From JABMMZ01 sp964438995 (lineage in GTDB: Bacteria; Bacteroidota; Bacteroidia; NS11-12g; UBA955), in NCBI GenBank assembly GCA_964438995.1, contig CAYTMQ010000004.1, positions 224,016 to 288,015 of the forward strand: a stretch of DNA of 64,000 nucleotides, given 5' to 3'. Of this stretch, positions 51,229 to 59,370 are shown piece after piece; the stretch's first letter is position 1, and the number at the start of each line of letters is the position of its first letter. The notes below the pieces were generated by a model. That model did no database searches. It was not told the origin of the DNA and was given only the letters and a program-made list of their open reading frames with translations. The position numbers and the translations under genes were made by a program.

Positions 51229-52854
51229 CTAATTTTTAATAACAATCTTTTCTGTTAGAATGGTATCACCCATTTTAATTTGAATGACATATAAACCACT
51301 GTTGTTTAATTCTATCTGAGAATTATTGCTATTAGGATTTATCTCAAAGCATATCTGGCCCAAGTAATTAAACACAATAATCTTTTGCATTTCATTGCTC
51401 GAACGTATATTTACAATACTGCTGGAAGGATTTGGATAAAGATTAACAAAACACTTTGAATGATTGGCATTTTCGATTGAACTTGGTTTTGAAAAATAAA
51501 ATCTATACAATTCAAACTCATCTAAAGATGTGCAATTTGAATTAAAATACAATGCCCCATTATAGGGGAAAAATTCTGTACCTTCATAGGCATTATCTTT
51601 CCAATCATCGTAAGCTTCTTGATAATGGAAATCGCCTACAGTTCCATTTGTGTAATGCATTAAAGGCGTATAAACAGAATAAATACCAGCTACATAAACA
51701 ATGTGATTGTCGAATGCCTTTAAATTTTTTGGTTTGCCCTTCAACGAATCATGTGCAGTTATTCTCACAGTTCCTGCAGTAGTGCCATCAGTTTTCCAAA
51801 TTTGATAGCCATATCCTTCTGATGCAGCAGTCATATATAGTTCATCGTTCATAATACAAAAATTACTTGGATCGAATGATATATCGACACTAGAGAGTTT
51901 AAACACTTTTGAATATATAACATGTGTACCTGTGTCAGTGCCATCGGTAACAAACAACTGACCGAAATTACCTTTGAATGCTGTATCATGTGCGTTAAAA
52001 AATAATTTATTCTTATATGCGATAAAGTAATTGAATGCATTTTTAAATTTATTACTAAAGATATAAGTGCCACTTGCAGTACCATTTGTTCTCCACAGTT
52101 TATAATTGCCTAAACTATCATCTGAACCAAAATACAAGATATCATTAGCAATAATAAAATTCGATAATGTTCTAAACGTTTTTGCTAAAGAAAGCTTTCT
52201 TAATAATTTTGTTCCATTACTTGTTCCATCGGTCTCCCACAATTGTACTCCATTAGTATTATCGATTCCATCAAATAGCAACTTATTTTTATAATTAATT
52301 AATCTGAAACCAGGCCAGTTAACAAATGTCGCTTTTTGCGATTCTAAAGTTTTTATTAATTGAGTGCCATTTACGGTTCCATCAGTTTGCCAAAACTCAG
52401 CAAAATTATTCGGGTTTAATACAAAGAAATAGACTTTCGAATTCAATTCAGCCATTTTATAAACTGGGTTGCCTTTCATAATTGTAAAAGTTCCAGCTTC
52501 TGTACCATCGCTGCGCCATAAACTTTTTTGATACGAATCGTAAAAATACATGATGTTGTTTACAACTTGAATATCATACACAGAACTGTAACGAGAACCA
52601 GATACTCCAGGATTGATTTCTTTAACTCTTGAGCTACCAGACCAAGTTCCATCGCTTTTCCATAAATATTGCTTGGTATCTAATTCATAGTTTCCTATAA
52701 AATACATCATACCATTATATTCAATAAAATGCTCTGGATTTAACCCTAGTCCACTTGGATTTGAATATCTATAAGGACAAACAGTGTCTATTGTCTGAGC
52801 GTCCATTGTTAAAGTCGTAAATATGTAGACTAAGATAATAATATATTTATTCAT
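51229..52854 (-). CDS. T9SS cargo protein with ELWxxDGT repeats
   Basis: This 541-residue secreted protein has a signal peptide (IILVYIFTTLTMDAQ). It carries at least seven ELWxxDGT-type repeats (LWKSDGTWSGS, LWRSDGTEAGT, FWQTDGTVNGT, LWETDGTSNGT, LWRTNGTASGT, LFVTDGTDTGT, IWKTDGTTAGT) spaced about 50-60 residues, probably forming a beta-propeller. It ends in a T9SS type A sorting domain (LYPNPSSSIVNIRSS ... GLYVIQIKMGDTILTEKI). The function of this repeat family is unknown, with surface display expected. The kinase gene follows 55 bp downstream. Confidence 0.9.
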   Translation of the reverse strand: MNKYIIILVYIFTTLTMDAQTIDTVCPYRYSNPSGLGLNPEHFIEYNGMMYFIGNYELDTKQYLWKSDGTWSGSSRVKEINPGVSGSRYSSVYDIQVVNNIMYFYDSYQKSLWRSDGTEAGTFTIMKGNPVYKMAELNSKVYFFVLNPNNFAEFWQTDGTVNGTQLIKTLESQKATFVNWPGFRLINYKNKLLFDGIDNTNGVQLWETDGTSNGTKLLRKLSLAKTFRTLSNFIIANDILYFGSDDSLGNYKLWRTNGTASGTYIFSNKFKNAFNYFIAYKNKLFFNAHDTAFKGNFGQLFVTDGTDTGTHVIYSKVFKLSSVDISFDPSNFCIMNDELYMTAASEGYGYQIWKTDGTTAGTVRITAHDSLKGKPKNLKAFDNHIVYVAGIYSVYTPLMHYTNGTVGDFHYQEAYDDWKDNAYEGTEFFPYNGALYFNSNCTSLDEFELYRFYFSKPSSIENANHSKCFVNLYPNPSSSIVNIRSSNEMQKIIVFNYLGQICFEINPNSNNSQIELNNSGLYVIQIKMGDTILTEKIVIKN

Positions 52855-52886
52855 CTTGCAATAATGTGATTAAAACATCTAAACAG

Positions 52887-52938
52887 AAATACCCAATTTG
52901 ATGTATGCCTCCGTACATCAAATTGGGTATTTTTTATA
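52887..52938 (+). terminator. 19-bp perfect hairpin plus T-tract in the leader of the Trp-repeat cargo operon
   Basis: Bases 52887-52905 pair exactly with 52914-52932 around an 8-nt loop (TGCCTCCG), and a T-run follows on the plus strand. The two flanking genes are divergent, so no plus-strand gene ends here. It is more likely an attenuator or regulatory site ahead of the ATG at 52965. The ORF start at 52905 falls inside the hairpin and is not the gene start. Confidence 0.7.
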
Positions 52939-52964
52939 AGTACATTCTTCTATCTATTTGTGAC

Positions 52965-54311
52965 ATGATGAAACACTACTTAATTAAATTACTTTTTATT
53001 ACCGTCATTGCTTTTGAAATCCCAATTTCAAAAGCCGACTGTCGAAAAGACACCATCTATACATCTTATTATTTAAATGGCACACAAACAAAAACTCTTT
53101 CTGGAAAAACCATTATAAAATTTGACAATGCCAATCTAGAAATAGAAAAACTTGTTCAGTCATGGAAACCACATAAAAAGGCTTATATCAACCACAATAT
53201 CACCAAAAACACGTATGACCAAAATGGCAATTTCACAGAAGAATTGTATCAACTTTGGGATACAACTTCTTCCATTTGGAAAAATAACACTAAAAAAACG
53301 TATATATACGATAATAATCACAATAAAATAGAAGAACTTAGTTATAGTTGGAATGCAAACACCAATACCTGGGAAAGTATTTATCAGTATTTATACCAAT
53401 ACGATGGTAAAAATAATAAGATAGATTTTGTATCAAAATCTTGGGATAAAAACAACTCAAAATGGAATAACACATCCCATCAAACTTATAATCATGATAG
53501 TGATAACAATGTTATAGGCAATACGTTTCAGAGTTGGAATACTTCAAACAACAATTGGGTGAATTCTTACAGATATCAATGGACTTACACCAATAAAAAA
53601 CTGAGTGAAGAAAAAAGGGATAATTGGAATAGTTCCTCTTCTTTATGGGTCAAATCTTCTATGACGAGTTTTCTGTACAATTCAAACAATAAAATTATCG
53701 AAGAATTAACTCAGACTTGGAATAGTGCAGGAAATTTATACGTTAATTCATTTAGAGTAAGTTATCAATACGATTCTAGAAATAACGAGACTGTTAAATT
53801 ATCTGAAACTTGGTTAACTACTTCTCAAGTTTGGAACAGATATTCTAAGGTGATTTCGTCGTATGATGCAGCAGATCAAATGATAGAAAAACTATTGCAA
53901 AATGTAGACATTAGAACCAATACTTTTATCAATAGCTCAAAATACACTTACGAATACGACAACAACAACAATATGGTGGCTTCAGAATTACAATATGACT
54001 GGGATGCAGCTGTTTCTAAATTTCTCACAATTGCCCGATCTGAATACATCTGTTCAAATGCTTTGTCATTGCAAAATAAATCCAAAAGTCTTTCTTTCGA
54101 GATGTACCCAAATCCGTGTACTTCCAATTTCATCAATGTTAATTTAAAACAAGCTGGTCAATATCAACTACGCGATATTACTGGCCAATTAATTCAAACT
54201 GGAGAATTGCAAATTGGGTCAAACAATATCAAGTTTAATCAACTAAATGATGGCATTTACTTTATTCAAATAGGCACTTCAATTCAAAAATTAATTATAA
54301 ATCAATTCTAA
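52965..54311 (+). CDS. T9SS cargo protein with Trp-rich repeats (paralogue 1)
   Basis: This 448-residue secreted protein has a signal peptide (LIKLLFITVIAFEIPISKA). The mature part has about nine repeats of 35-40 residues with the pattern 'Y.yd.n.n..e.....W......W.n' (QLWDTTSSIWKNN, SYSWNANTNTWESIY, SWDKNNSKWNNTS, SWNTSNNNWVNSY), related in style to YD/RHS-type repeats. It ends in a type A sorting domain (MYPNPCTSNFINVNLK ... DGIYFIQIGTS). The start is the ATG pair at 52965/52968. It lies 1 bp upstream of its paralogue and probably shares one mRNA with it. Confidence 0.82.
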   Translation: MMKHYLIKLLFITVIAFEIPISKADCRKDTIYTSYYLNGTQTKTLSGKTIIKFDNANLEIEKLVQSWKPHKKAYINHNITKNTYDQNGNFTEELYQLWDTTSSIWKNNTKKTYIYDNNHNKIEELSYSWNANTNTWESIYQYLYQYDGKNNKIDFVSKSWDKNNSKWNNTSHQTYNHDSDNNVIGNTFQSWNTSNNNWVNSYRYQWTYTNKKLSEEKRDNWNSSSSLWVKSSMTSFLYNSNNKIIEELTQTWNSAGNLYVNSFRVSYQYDSRNNETVKLSETWLTTSQVWNRYSKVISSYDAADQMIEKLLQNVDIRTNTFINSSKYTYEYDNNNNMVASELQYDWDAAVSKFLTIARSEYICSNALSLQNKSKSLSFEMYPNPCTSNFINVNLKQAGQYQLRDITGQLIQTGELQIGSNNIKFNQLNDGIYFIQIGTSIQKLIINQF

Positions 54312-54312
54312 T

Positions 54313-55581
54313 ATGCTAAGCCGTATCAACAGCTATTTCCATCCATCAAAACAAGTGAAATATTTTTTTTGGTTCCTATCATTAGGGCTATTAACACAGT
54401 TGACATTACAAGCAGAATGCAGAAATGATACCATCTATTCTAGCACTATAGAATTTGGAACTGTTTATCCTGATGGAAGAATTATTAACCAATACAATGG
54501 TCAGAATAAGTTAATAGAATCTATAGAGCAAAAATGGGAATCAACTACTAAAATTTACAAGAACGACTTAAGGTCAACTTATAGTTATAATCCCAATGGG
54601 AAGCTTATCGAAACTCTTATTGAGGTATGGACAGTTAATGCATGGAAAAATTATGCAAAAGAGTTCTACACTCTTGATGCCAACGGAAATGTAACTGAAT
54701 TTCTCTCTCAAAATTGGTTAAACAAATGGGAAGATAGAACCAAAATTCAGACGACTTTTAACTCGTTTAATCAACAAACCAGTTCTACAATTTCAAGTTG
54801 GAATTATTTTGGCAATAGCACATGGGACAAACGGTCTAAAGATTCTATGCTGTATAATACAAATCAAAAACTATCTGAACACTTTACGTATTTATTCGAT
54901 GAATCTATAAATAAATGGGAACCGATATCATTGTACAAATTCAAATACTCGTCAAATAATTTAGTTGTATCACTACTAGAGTTAGATTGGTATTTGAATC
55001 AATGGGATAGCATGTCTTTGGTAACTTATACTTATAATGCTAATCAACTAGCGACTCTTGAACTTAATGAGAGATGGGATGAAACTTATGGAAAATACAT
55101 TGCTAGTCGTTCTACCTACCAATATACATCTAGCAACAAATTATCTCAAAAATTAATAGAAGAATGGGATCCTAACAATAAAATTTGGTTGAATTATTAC
55201 AAAGAATCTTATGTTTACGATGGCAATGAGAATCTAATTTCTAAATCCAAGTACCTTGATTGGGATGACGTTCAAAAACAATTTAACCTTGAAACAAAGG
55301 AAATATTTATATGTACTCAATTGTTATCAATCAATTCCCCAAACAATCATGTTACTAAACTATTTCCCAATCCTGTTAATTCAACCATTCATATCGAATC
55401 AAAATTTCAGATAAACAAAATTGAAATATACCATATCAATGGCTCTCTTTTACTTGCTCGTGAAGGTTTTACAAACTTAAATGAACCTTTGGATCTTGGG
55501 ACGTTAAACAATGGAATTTACTTTATAAAATGTTACTTTAACAACGGAATTGAAATTCAACCATTCAATATTCAACATTAA
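54313..55581 (+). CDS. T9SS cargo protein with Trp-rich repeats (paralogue 2)
   Basis: This 422-residue secreted protein has a signal peptide (FFWFLSLGLLTQLTLQA). It shows the same mature opening (ECRNDTIYSS, compare DCRKDTIYTS in the neighbour) and the same repeats (KWESTTKIYKND, NWLNKWEDRT, LDWYLNQWDSMS, EWDPNNKIWLNYY). It ends in a type A sorting domain (LFPNPVNSTIHIES ... NGIYFIKCYFNNG). It arose by tandem duplication with the gene at 52965, after which both diverged considerably. The 1-bp gap indicates an operon. Confidence 0.82.
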   Translation: MLSRINSYFHPSKQVKYFFWFLSLGLLTQLTLQAECRNDTIYSSTIEFGTVYPDGRIINQYNGQNKLIESIEQKWESTTKIYKNDLRSTYSYNPNGKLIETLIEVWTVNAWKNYAKEFYTLDANGNVTEFLSQNWLNKWEDRTKIQTTFNSFNQQTSSTISSWNYFGNSTWDKRSKDSMLYNTNQKLSEHFTYLFDESINKWEPISLYKFKYSSNNLVVSLLELDWYLNQWDSMSLVTYTYNANQLATLELNERWDETYGKYIASRSTYQYTSSNKLSQKLIEEWDPNNKIWLNYYKESYVYDGNENLISKSKYLDWDDVQKQFNLETKEIFICTQLLSINSPNNHVTKLFPNPVNSTIHIESKFQINKIEIYHINGSLLLAREGFTNLNEPLDLGTLNNGIYFIKCYFNNGIEIQPFNIQH

Positions 55582-55630
55582 TTACAAAAAATTCTATTTA
55601 AAAATACAAATCCGAAAACATTTATAACAG

Positions 55631-55780
55631 AATGTTCGGTAGCCTCCACCAAAGGCGGACTAGCTTCGGCAGCGTCGAGGGTAAGAAATCAAAATTACCC
55701 TGCAGCCACGCTGCGATATATCTGCGGAATGTATTCCCTCGAGGCTGTCTTCGTCTGCCTGCCAAAGGCGTGAGGTTTCC
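55631..55780. repeat. R1 repeat copies in inverted arrangement
   Basis: GTTCGGTAGCCTCCACCAAAG and GGCAGCGTCGAGGGT on the left face CCCTCGAGGCTGTCTTCG and GGCGTGAGG on the right, so two R1 copies form an imperfect inverted repeat. CTGCAGCCACGCTGCG lies between them. No gene is supported. Confidence 0.75.
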
Positions 55781-55865
55781 AAAAAGACAATATTGCAGAG
55801 ACAATTAATAAAATTATCCCATCAATTGGATGAAAAATAGAACTAAGATGCAACTTTAGGTGAAA

Positions 55866-56246
55866 TCAGACTAGGAGATTTAAATTAGATAGTTCTTCTC
55901 CAATACGATGAATGCCCTCTAAAATTTTTTCTGTTTGTTTGGGAGATGGTTTCTTTAATCCAGAAACATATTGTGACAAAAGACTTGGATTAACCCCAAT
56001 TTTTTCACCTAAAAATTTAGCATTTAAAACCTTATAATGCTTAAAGAATTGCTTAAAATCCATTTCAAATTTAATTTGTTTGACAAGATTTTTTTCTTCT
56101 TCAAAAAACAAATCAACCGCTTCGTAAGCATTATTAATTAAGACAGGTACATTTTTAGCTGTTGTAAAAATAGCATATTCCTCAGAATAGGCTGAGAAAC
56201 CTGTCTTTGTTCTTTCTACTGTTAAAACTATTTTCTTTTTACCCAT
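55866..56246 (-). CDS. hicB: HicB-type antitoxin
   Basis: This 126-residue protein has an N-terminal partial RNase H-like fold (KIVLTVERTKTGFSAYSEEY) that binds the toxin. A C-terminal Xre-like helix-turn-helix (FLGEKIGVNPSLLSQYVSGL with KKPSPKQTEKILEG) binds the operator. HicB neutralises HicA and represses the pair. It follows hicA by 5 bp in the same operon. A stretch of repeats lies on both sides of the locus. Confidence 0.9.
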   Translation of the reverse strand: MGKKKIVLTVERTKTGFSAYSEEYAIFTTAKNVPVLINNAYEAVDLFFEEEKNLVKQIKFEMDFKQFFKHYKVLNAKFLGEKIGVNPSLLSQYVSGLKKPSPKQTEKILEGIHRIGEELSNLNLLV

Positions 56247-56251
56247 TACTT

Positions 56252-56440
56252 TTATTGTTTAATGCCTGCATCTTTTAGAATTTTCTTCGCTAAACCTGTC
56301 CCCAACTCTTGTGAGCCGTGGTTAGGGAAAACAATTGTCCCCTTTTTATTTAAATGTTTAAGTTTAATGTGAGAACCTTTCTGAGCAACGGCAAACCATC
56401 CATCTCGAATCAAAATTCTATACATTTCCGAACACTTCAT
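56252..56440 (-). CDS. hicA: HicA-type mRNA interferase toxin
   Basis: This 62-residue dsRNA-binding-fold toxin has KCSEMYRILIRDGWFAVAQK and the active GSHIKLKH with the catalytic His, then GTIVFPNHGSQELGTGLAKKI, all family features. HicA cleaves mRNA during growth arrest. The frame starts at a TTG (56443), but the ATG at 56440 is chosen as the first ATG. A consensus-like promoter lies 17 nt upstream. Confidence 0.9.
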   Translation of the reverse strand: MKCSEMYRILIRDGWFAVAQKGSHIKLKHLNKKGTIVFPNHGSQELGTGLAKKILKDAGIKQ

Positions 56441-56457
56441 CAAAAAACCAACATTTA

Positions 56458-56488
56458 CAAAGGTAAATTATTATTTACTTTTATGCAA
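56458..56488 (-). promoter_or_regulatory. Promoter of the hicAB operon
   Basis: On the minus strand a TTG (56488-56486) is followed by 20 nt and TACCTTTG (56465-56458), close to the TTG-N19-TAnnTTTG consensus. The ATG is 17 nt downstream. Confidence 0.65.
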
Positions 56489-56690
56489 GTCATTTATGTT
56501 AGAAAATAATAGGATTTTTATCAATAAAATTGTTAAGGTATGTTCTTGTTTTTATTCAATAAGAAGTTTTTAAAACTTTTATTAGTGTAATTTAAATTCC
56601 ATTTTTCGTTTTACTTAAGATTGCTTGGATCTATCGTAAAGTCGAAGAGTAATAAACAATCGAGAATTAAACAATTAAAATTCTTTTCTC

Positions 56691-56772
56691 CCGCTCATGC
56701 CGCAGGGGTGACAATTACTTTTTTTATGGCAACTTAGCGAAGCGTTCTCATGAGTGCAATGAATTAAATAAA
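56691..56772 (+). repeat. R2-related partial copy
   Basis: CCCGCTCATGCCGCAGGGGTG is the first block of R2, followed by the AACTTAGCGAAGCG...CTCATGAGTG block that is inserted in R2 copy C. The rest of R2 is missing. The gene-free spacer 56489-56690 upstream has nothing recognisable. Confidence 0.75.
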
Positions 56773-57029
56773 TTATTTTTCCCTGCTCATGCCGCAGGGG
56801 TGGCACCAACTTTTTGTTTGGTCAAAAAGTAGGCAAAAAACCCACCACGGGTCAAAATTTCAATAATGTCTTCCCGCTGCAAGTCTGTCCTGCTCGAGGC
56901 TGCCATTATTGAAATTCTACGCACCCGTGGACTCAACGCGCACATTTCGTTTCATTTAACATTTCTTTCATATAAATATTTTATTAAAAATTTGATATGG
57001 CACTGGAAATGGCAATTACTTTTTTTATG
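56773..57029 (+). repeat. R2 structured repeat, copy B (left border of MORN/YD unit)
   Basis: It has the same ordered hairpins as copy A but without the ~30-nt subtype insert: CCCTGC...GCAGGG, ACTTTTTG...CAAAAAGT, ACCCACCACGGGT, AATTTCAATAATG...CATTATTGAAATT, and CCACGGGT...ACCCGTGG. It continues through two TTTC units to GGCAATTACTTTTTTTATGG. Copy C at 63401 matches it in reverse complement over nearly its whole length. Confidence 0.92.
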
Positions 57030-57040
57030 GCGTCAAAATG

Positions 57041-57128
57041 TCCTAGCAGCACGGCTGCGATACACGCGAGATCATCTATCCCTCGACGCTGTCGAAGCAT
57101 GTCCGCCTTTGGAGGAAGCTACCGAAAT
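57041..57128 (+). repeat. R1 repeat copy (left border)
   Basis: GCAGCACGGCTGCGAT, CGCGAGATCATCTATCCCTC, GACGCTGTCGAAGCATGTCC and GCCTTTGGAGGAAGCTACCG occur in this order. It is in inverted orientation to the copy at 57309 and in direct orientation to that at 63288. No coding role is seen. Confidence 0.85.
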
Positions 57129-57308
57129 GGTTTCATTTAGATTGCGGATACCGAAAAGTAACATACCCACCTCAGATAGTAGCTTTTGAATGAATAGATT
57201 TAATAGGTTTGCCCCAGCCTGAATGAACTCATTAAAACAGCGCCAACCAAAATGGAATATCTCATTCGTACATAATTTTAATAGAGAAATAAACCGAAAT
57301 CTTATTTT

Positions 57309-57479
57309 CCGGAATGTTCGGTAGCCCGAAGACAGCGTCGAGGGTCACGGATAAAAATGATTCAGCAGCCGTGCTGCTCAATTAATTTATTGACGTTTAT
57401 TTAAATGATTAATGAAAACATTTCATTCTTTTTTTTTAACCACAGAGTTCACAAAGGTTTTCACGGAGAGCACGAGGAA
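57309..57479 (+). repeat. R1 repeat plus 'ACCACAGAG' tract (left border, direct repeat of 63083-63267)
   Basis: TGTTCGGTAGCCCG, CAGCGTCGAGGGT, GATTCAGCAGCCGTGCTGCTC and TTTCATTC plus a T-run lead into AACCACAGAGTTCACAAAGG. The same order recurs at 63083. The AACCACAGAG...CACAGAG type of tract resembles an intergenic motif found in many unrelated bacterial genomes (from memory, not checked). Confidence 0.85.
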
Positions 57480-57504
57480 TTTTTTGAATTGCTGAGGGAA
57501 CTTA

Positions 57505-59367
57505 TCACTCATACTCATAAGTAAAAACCATTGGTGAAGAACTTCTTCCTATTATCCAAGTTATCTCTGATAGTTGAGATGATGAATTGTATTTAGCAAT
57601 ATACGAATTGCCTTCTTGGTCGTCTCTCCCATTATAAATGGTTTGTATGCATCTTGATTGTTCATCATATACATACAAATTCAAATTCCCATCATTTTCA
57701 AATGAAAGTAGTTGGTTCTTTTCATTATATGAATAGTATGATGCATTTCTAAATTTCCTATCTGATTCACTATCTTTTTCATTAACAACCTCGCTACTAT
57801 ACAACAAATTTGATTTTTTATCGTACTTATACGTATATGCATTGTAATACCCATCTGAGATGTACTCCATTTTACAAATTGCATTTTTGCTGAAGTACTG
57901 TAATTGAAGCCTTTGATTTCTCTCTTGAATATCTCCATCTACATGAATGCACATAGTGTCTTTATAGAAATATTCCTGAATGCGAACTTCTTCATTGATT
58001 TCGTATTGCTCTATTTTTATAAGATTGCCATTGGCATCATATTGTATATCAGATTTACTAACCAATTTGCCATTTTGCTGACCAACAATTTGTTTCACCA
58101 ATTTTAACTGGTTCAACTCAATGTACACCAGCGAAAACTCAAGCTTCTCACTCTCTCTATCATTATGCTGTATCATTTTGACCAGATTTCCATCGTTGTT
58201 ATACACCAACTCGGTTCGCAATACTTTTTCCTTTTTAAAACTTTGCTTGTCAGAAAATATTTTTATAGTTTTTTGACCACCATCTGTATGCAATTGAAAC
58301 TGATTGATTCCGTTAAACACATCTCTAGTGTTATACACCATGGCCACTCCATTATAATTGATGCTTGATATTTGATTACAATTCTTAATAGACGGAACAA
58401 ATAGATTTGGGTTCTTTATAAACGCCATAGGACCTGTAGGAGAAATGAATTTCGAAACAAATTGGTATTGGATTTTCAAGCCCAACTCTTCTCCTCCAAA
58501 ATCAACAGTTGAAGGATGGTTCTCTGGAATGCAATACTTAAATATTGGAAATGCAAATATCCAATATCCAGTGCGCAAGGCTGAATACTCCTTTAATTGG
58601 TCCTTTTTAGGTTGCTCTTGCTTATTGATTTTGTTATAGAAAGCATTTTCATCTTCCTCGTCACCATAGTCGTTATCATAGTCGTTATCATAGTTATTTA
58701 AATAGTAGTCATCATTGTAATTTGATTTCCTATCTTTTGTCGTTTCTATAATTTTATACGTTTCTATAACTTTGTCTGACATCAACTTATTCAGTTCTGT
58801 GATGGCAGTCGGCATAAAAAAATCTTCAATCTTATATTCTTTTAAATTTCTGATATCAAAGTAAAAAACTTGTCTAAATTCAATATCATCAATCTCCAAT
58901 TCGTTGTATTTCGACTTAAATTGCACAACCCTTTCTAGAGTTATAATGTTGTTACATACAGCTAATATATTTAAGTCAACACCTTCAATGAGTGGTGAAA
59001 ACAATTTGATATTATCAGAATATTCTCCTCTGAAATCCAATTTTCTACGATTGATCTTAATATAATTTACAACATACTCATCGTGAAACTTCTTCAAATT
59101 CTCTAACAGTCCTGCGCTATCTATCTTAATAAAACCAAGCTTGAAAAACTTATCGTTTAACTTTTTTTGCATGATGGTATCACTCATGTCAGTAAAGTAA
59201 TCCACTTTATATTCAATTTCTTCATACAAATTCAAGCTAGAGACTTTTACTTCTTTGTAGGTATTGGTGAAAAAGTACTTTTTACCAGTATAAACATCGA
59301 ATTGCAGATTGTCTGCTTTCGAAGCTAAACTGATTAGTAAAATACCATATAATAAAATATTTCTCAT
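57505..59367 (-). CDS. Exported YD/RHS-like repeat protein, partner of the MORN protein
   Basis: This 620-residue protein has a signal peptide (NILLYGILLISLASKA). The first half has no known domain and holds a low-complexity acidic stretch (NNYDNDYDNDYGDEEDE at about 225-240, from a short DNA repeat near 58671). From about 380 on, YD-type repeats appear (YNNDGNLVKMIQHND, YDANGNLIKIEQY, YDKKSNLLYSSE, YNEKNQLLSFEND, YDEQSRCIQTIYNG). It has no T9SS sorting domain and no toxin-like C-terminus. It starts 3 bp after the MORN gene's stop, so it is co-transcribed with it. The function is unknown. Confidence 0.75.
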   Translation of the reverse strand: MRNILLYGILLISLASKADNLQFDVYTGKKYFFTNTYKEVKVSSLNLYEEIEYKVDYFTDMSDTIMQKKLNDKFFKLGFIKIDSAGLLENLKKFHDEYVVNYIKINRRKLDFRGEYSDNIKLFSPLIEGVDLNILAVCNNIITLERVVQFKSKYNELEIDDIEFRQVFYFDIRNLKEYKIEDFFMPTAITELNKLMSDKVIETYKIIETTKDRKSNYNDDYYLNNYDNDYDNDYGDEEDENAFYNKINKQEQPKKDQLKEYSALRTGYWIFAFPIFKYCIPENHPSTVDFGGEELGLKIQYQFVSKFISPTGPMAFIKNPNLFVPSIKNCNQISSINYNGVAMVYNTRDVFNGINQFQLHTDGGQKTIKIFSDKQSFKKEKVLRTELVYNNDGNLVKMIQHNDRESEKLEFSLVYIELNQLKLVKQIVGQQNGKLVSKSDIQYDANGNLIKIEQYEINEEVRIQEYFYKDTMCIHVDGDIQERNQRLQLQYFSKNAICKMEYISDGYYNAYTYKYDKKSNLLYSSEVVNEKDSESDRKFRNASYYSYNEKNQLLSFENDGNLNLYVYDEQSRCIQTIYNGRDDQEGNSYIAKYNSSSQLSEITWIIGRSSSPMVFTYEYE

Positions 59368-59370
59368 GAT

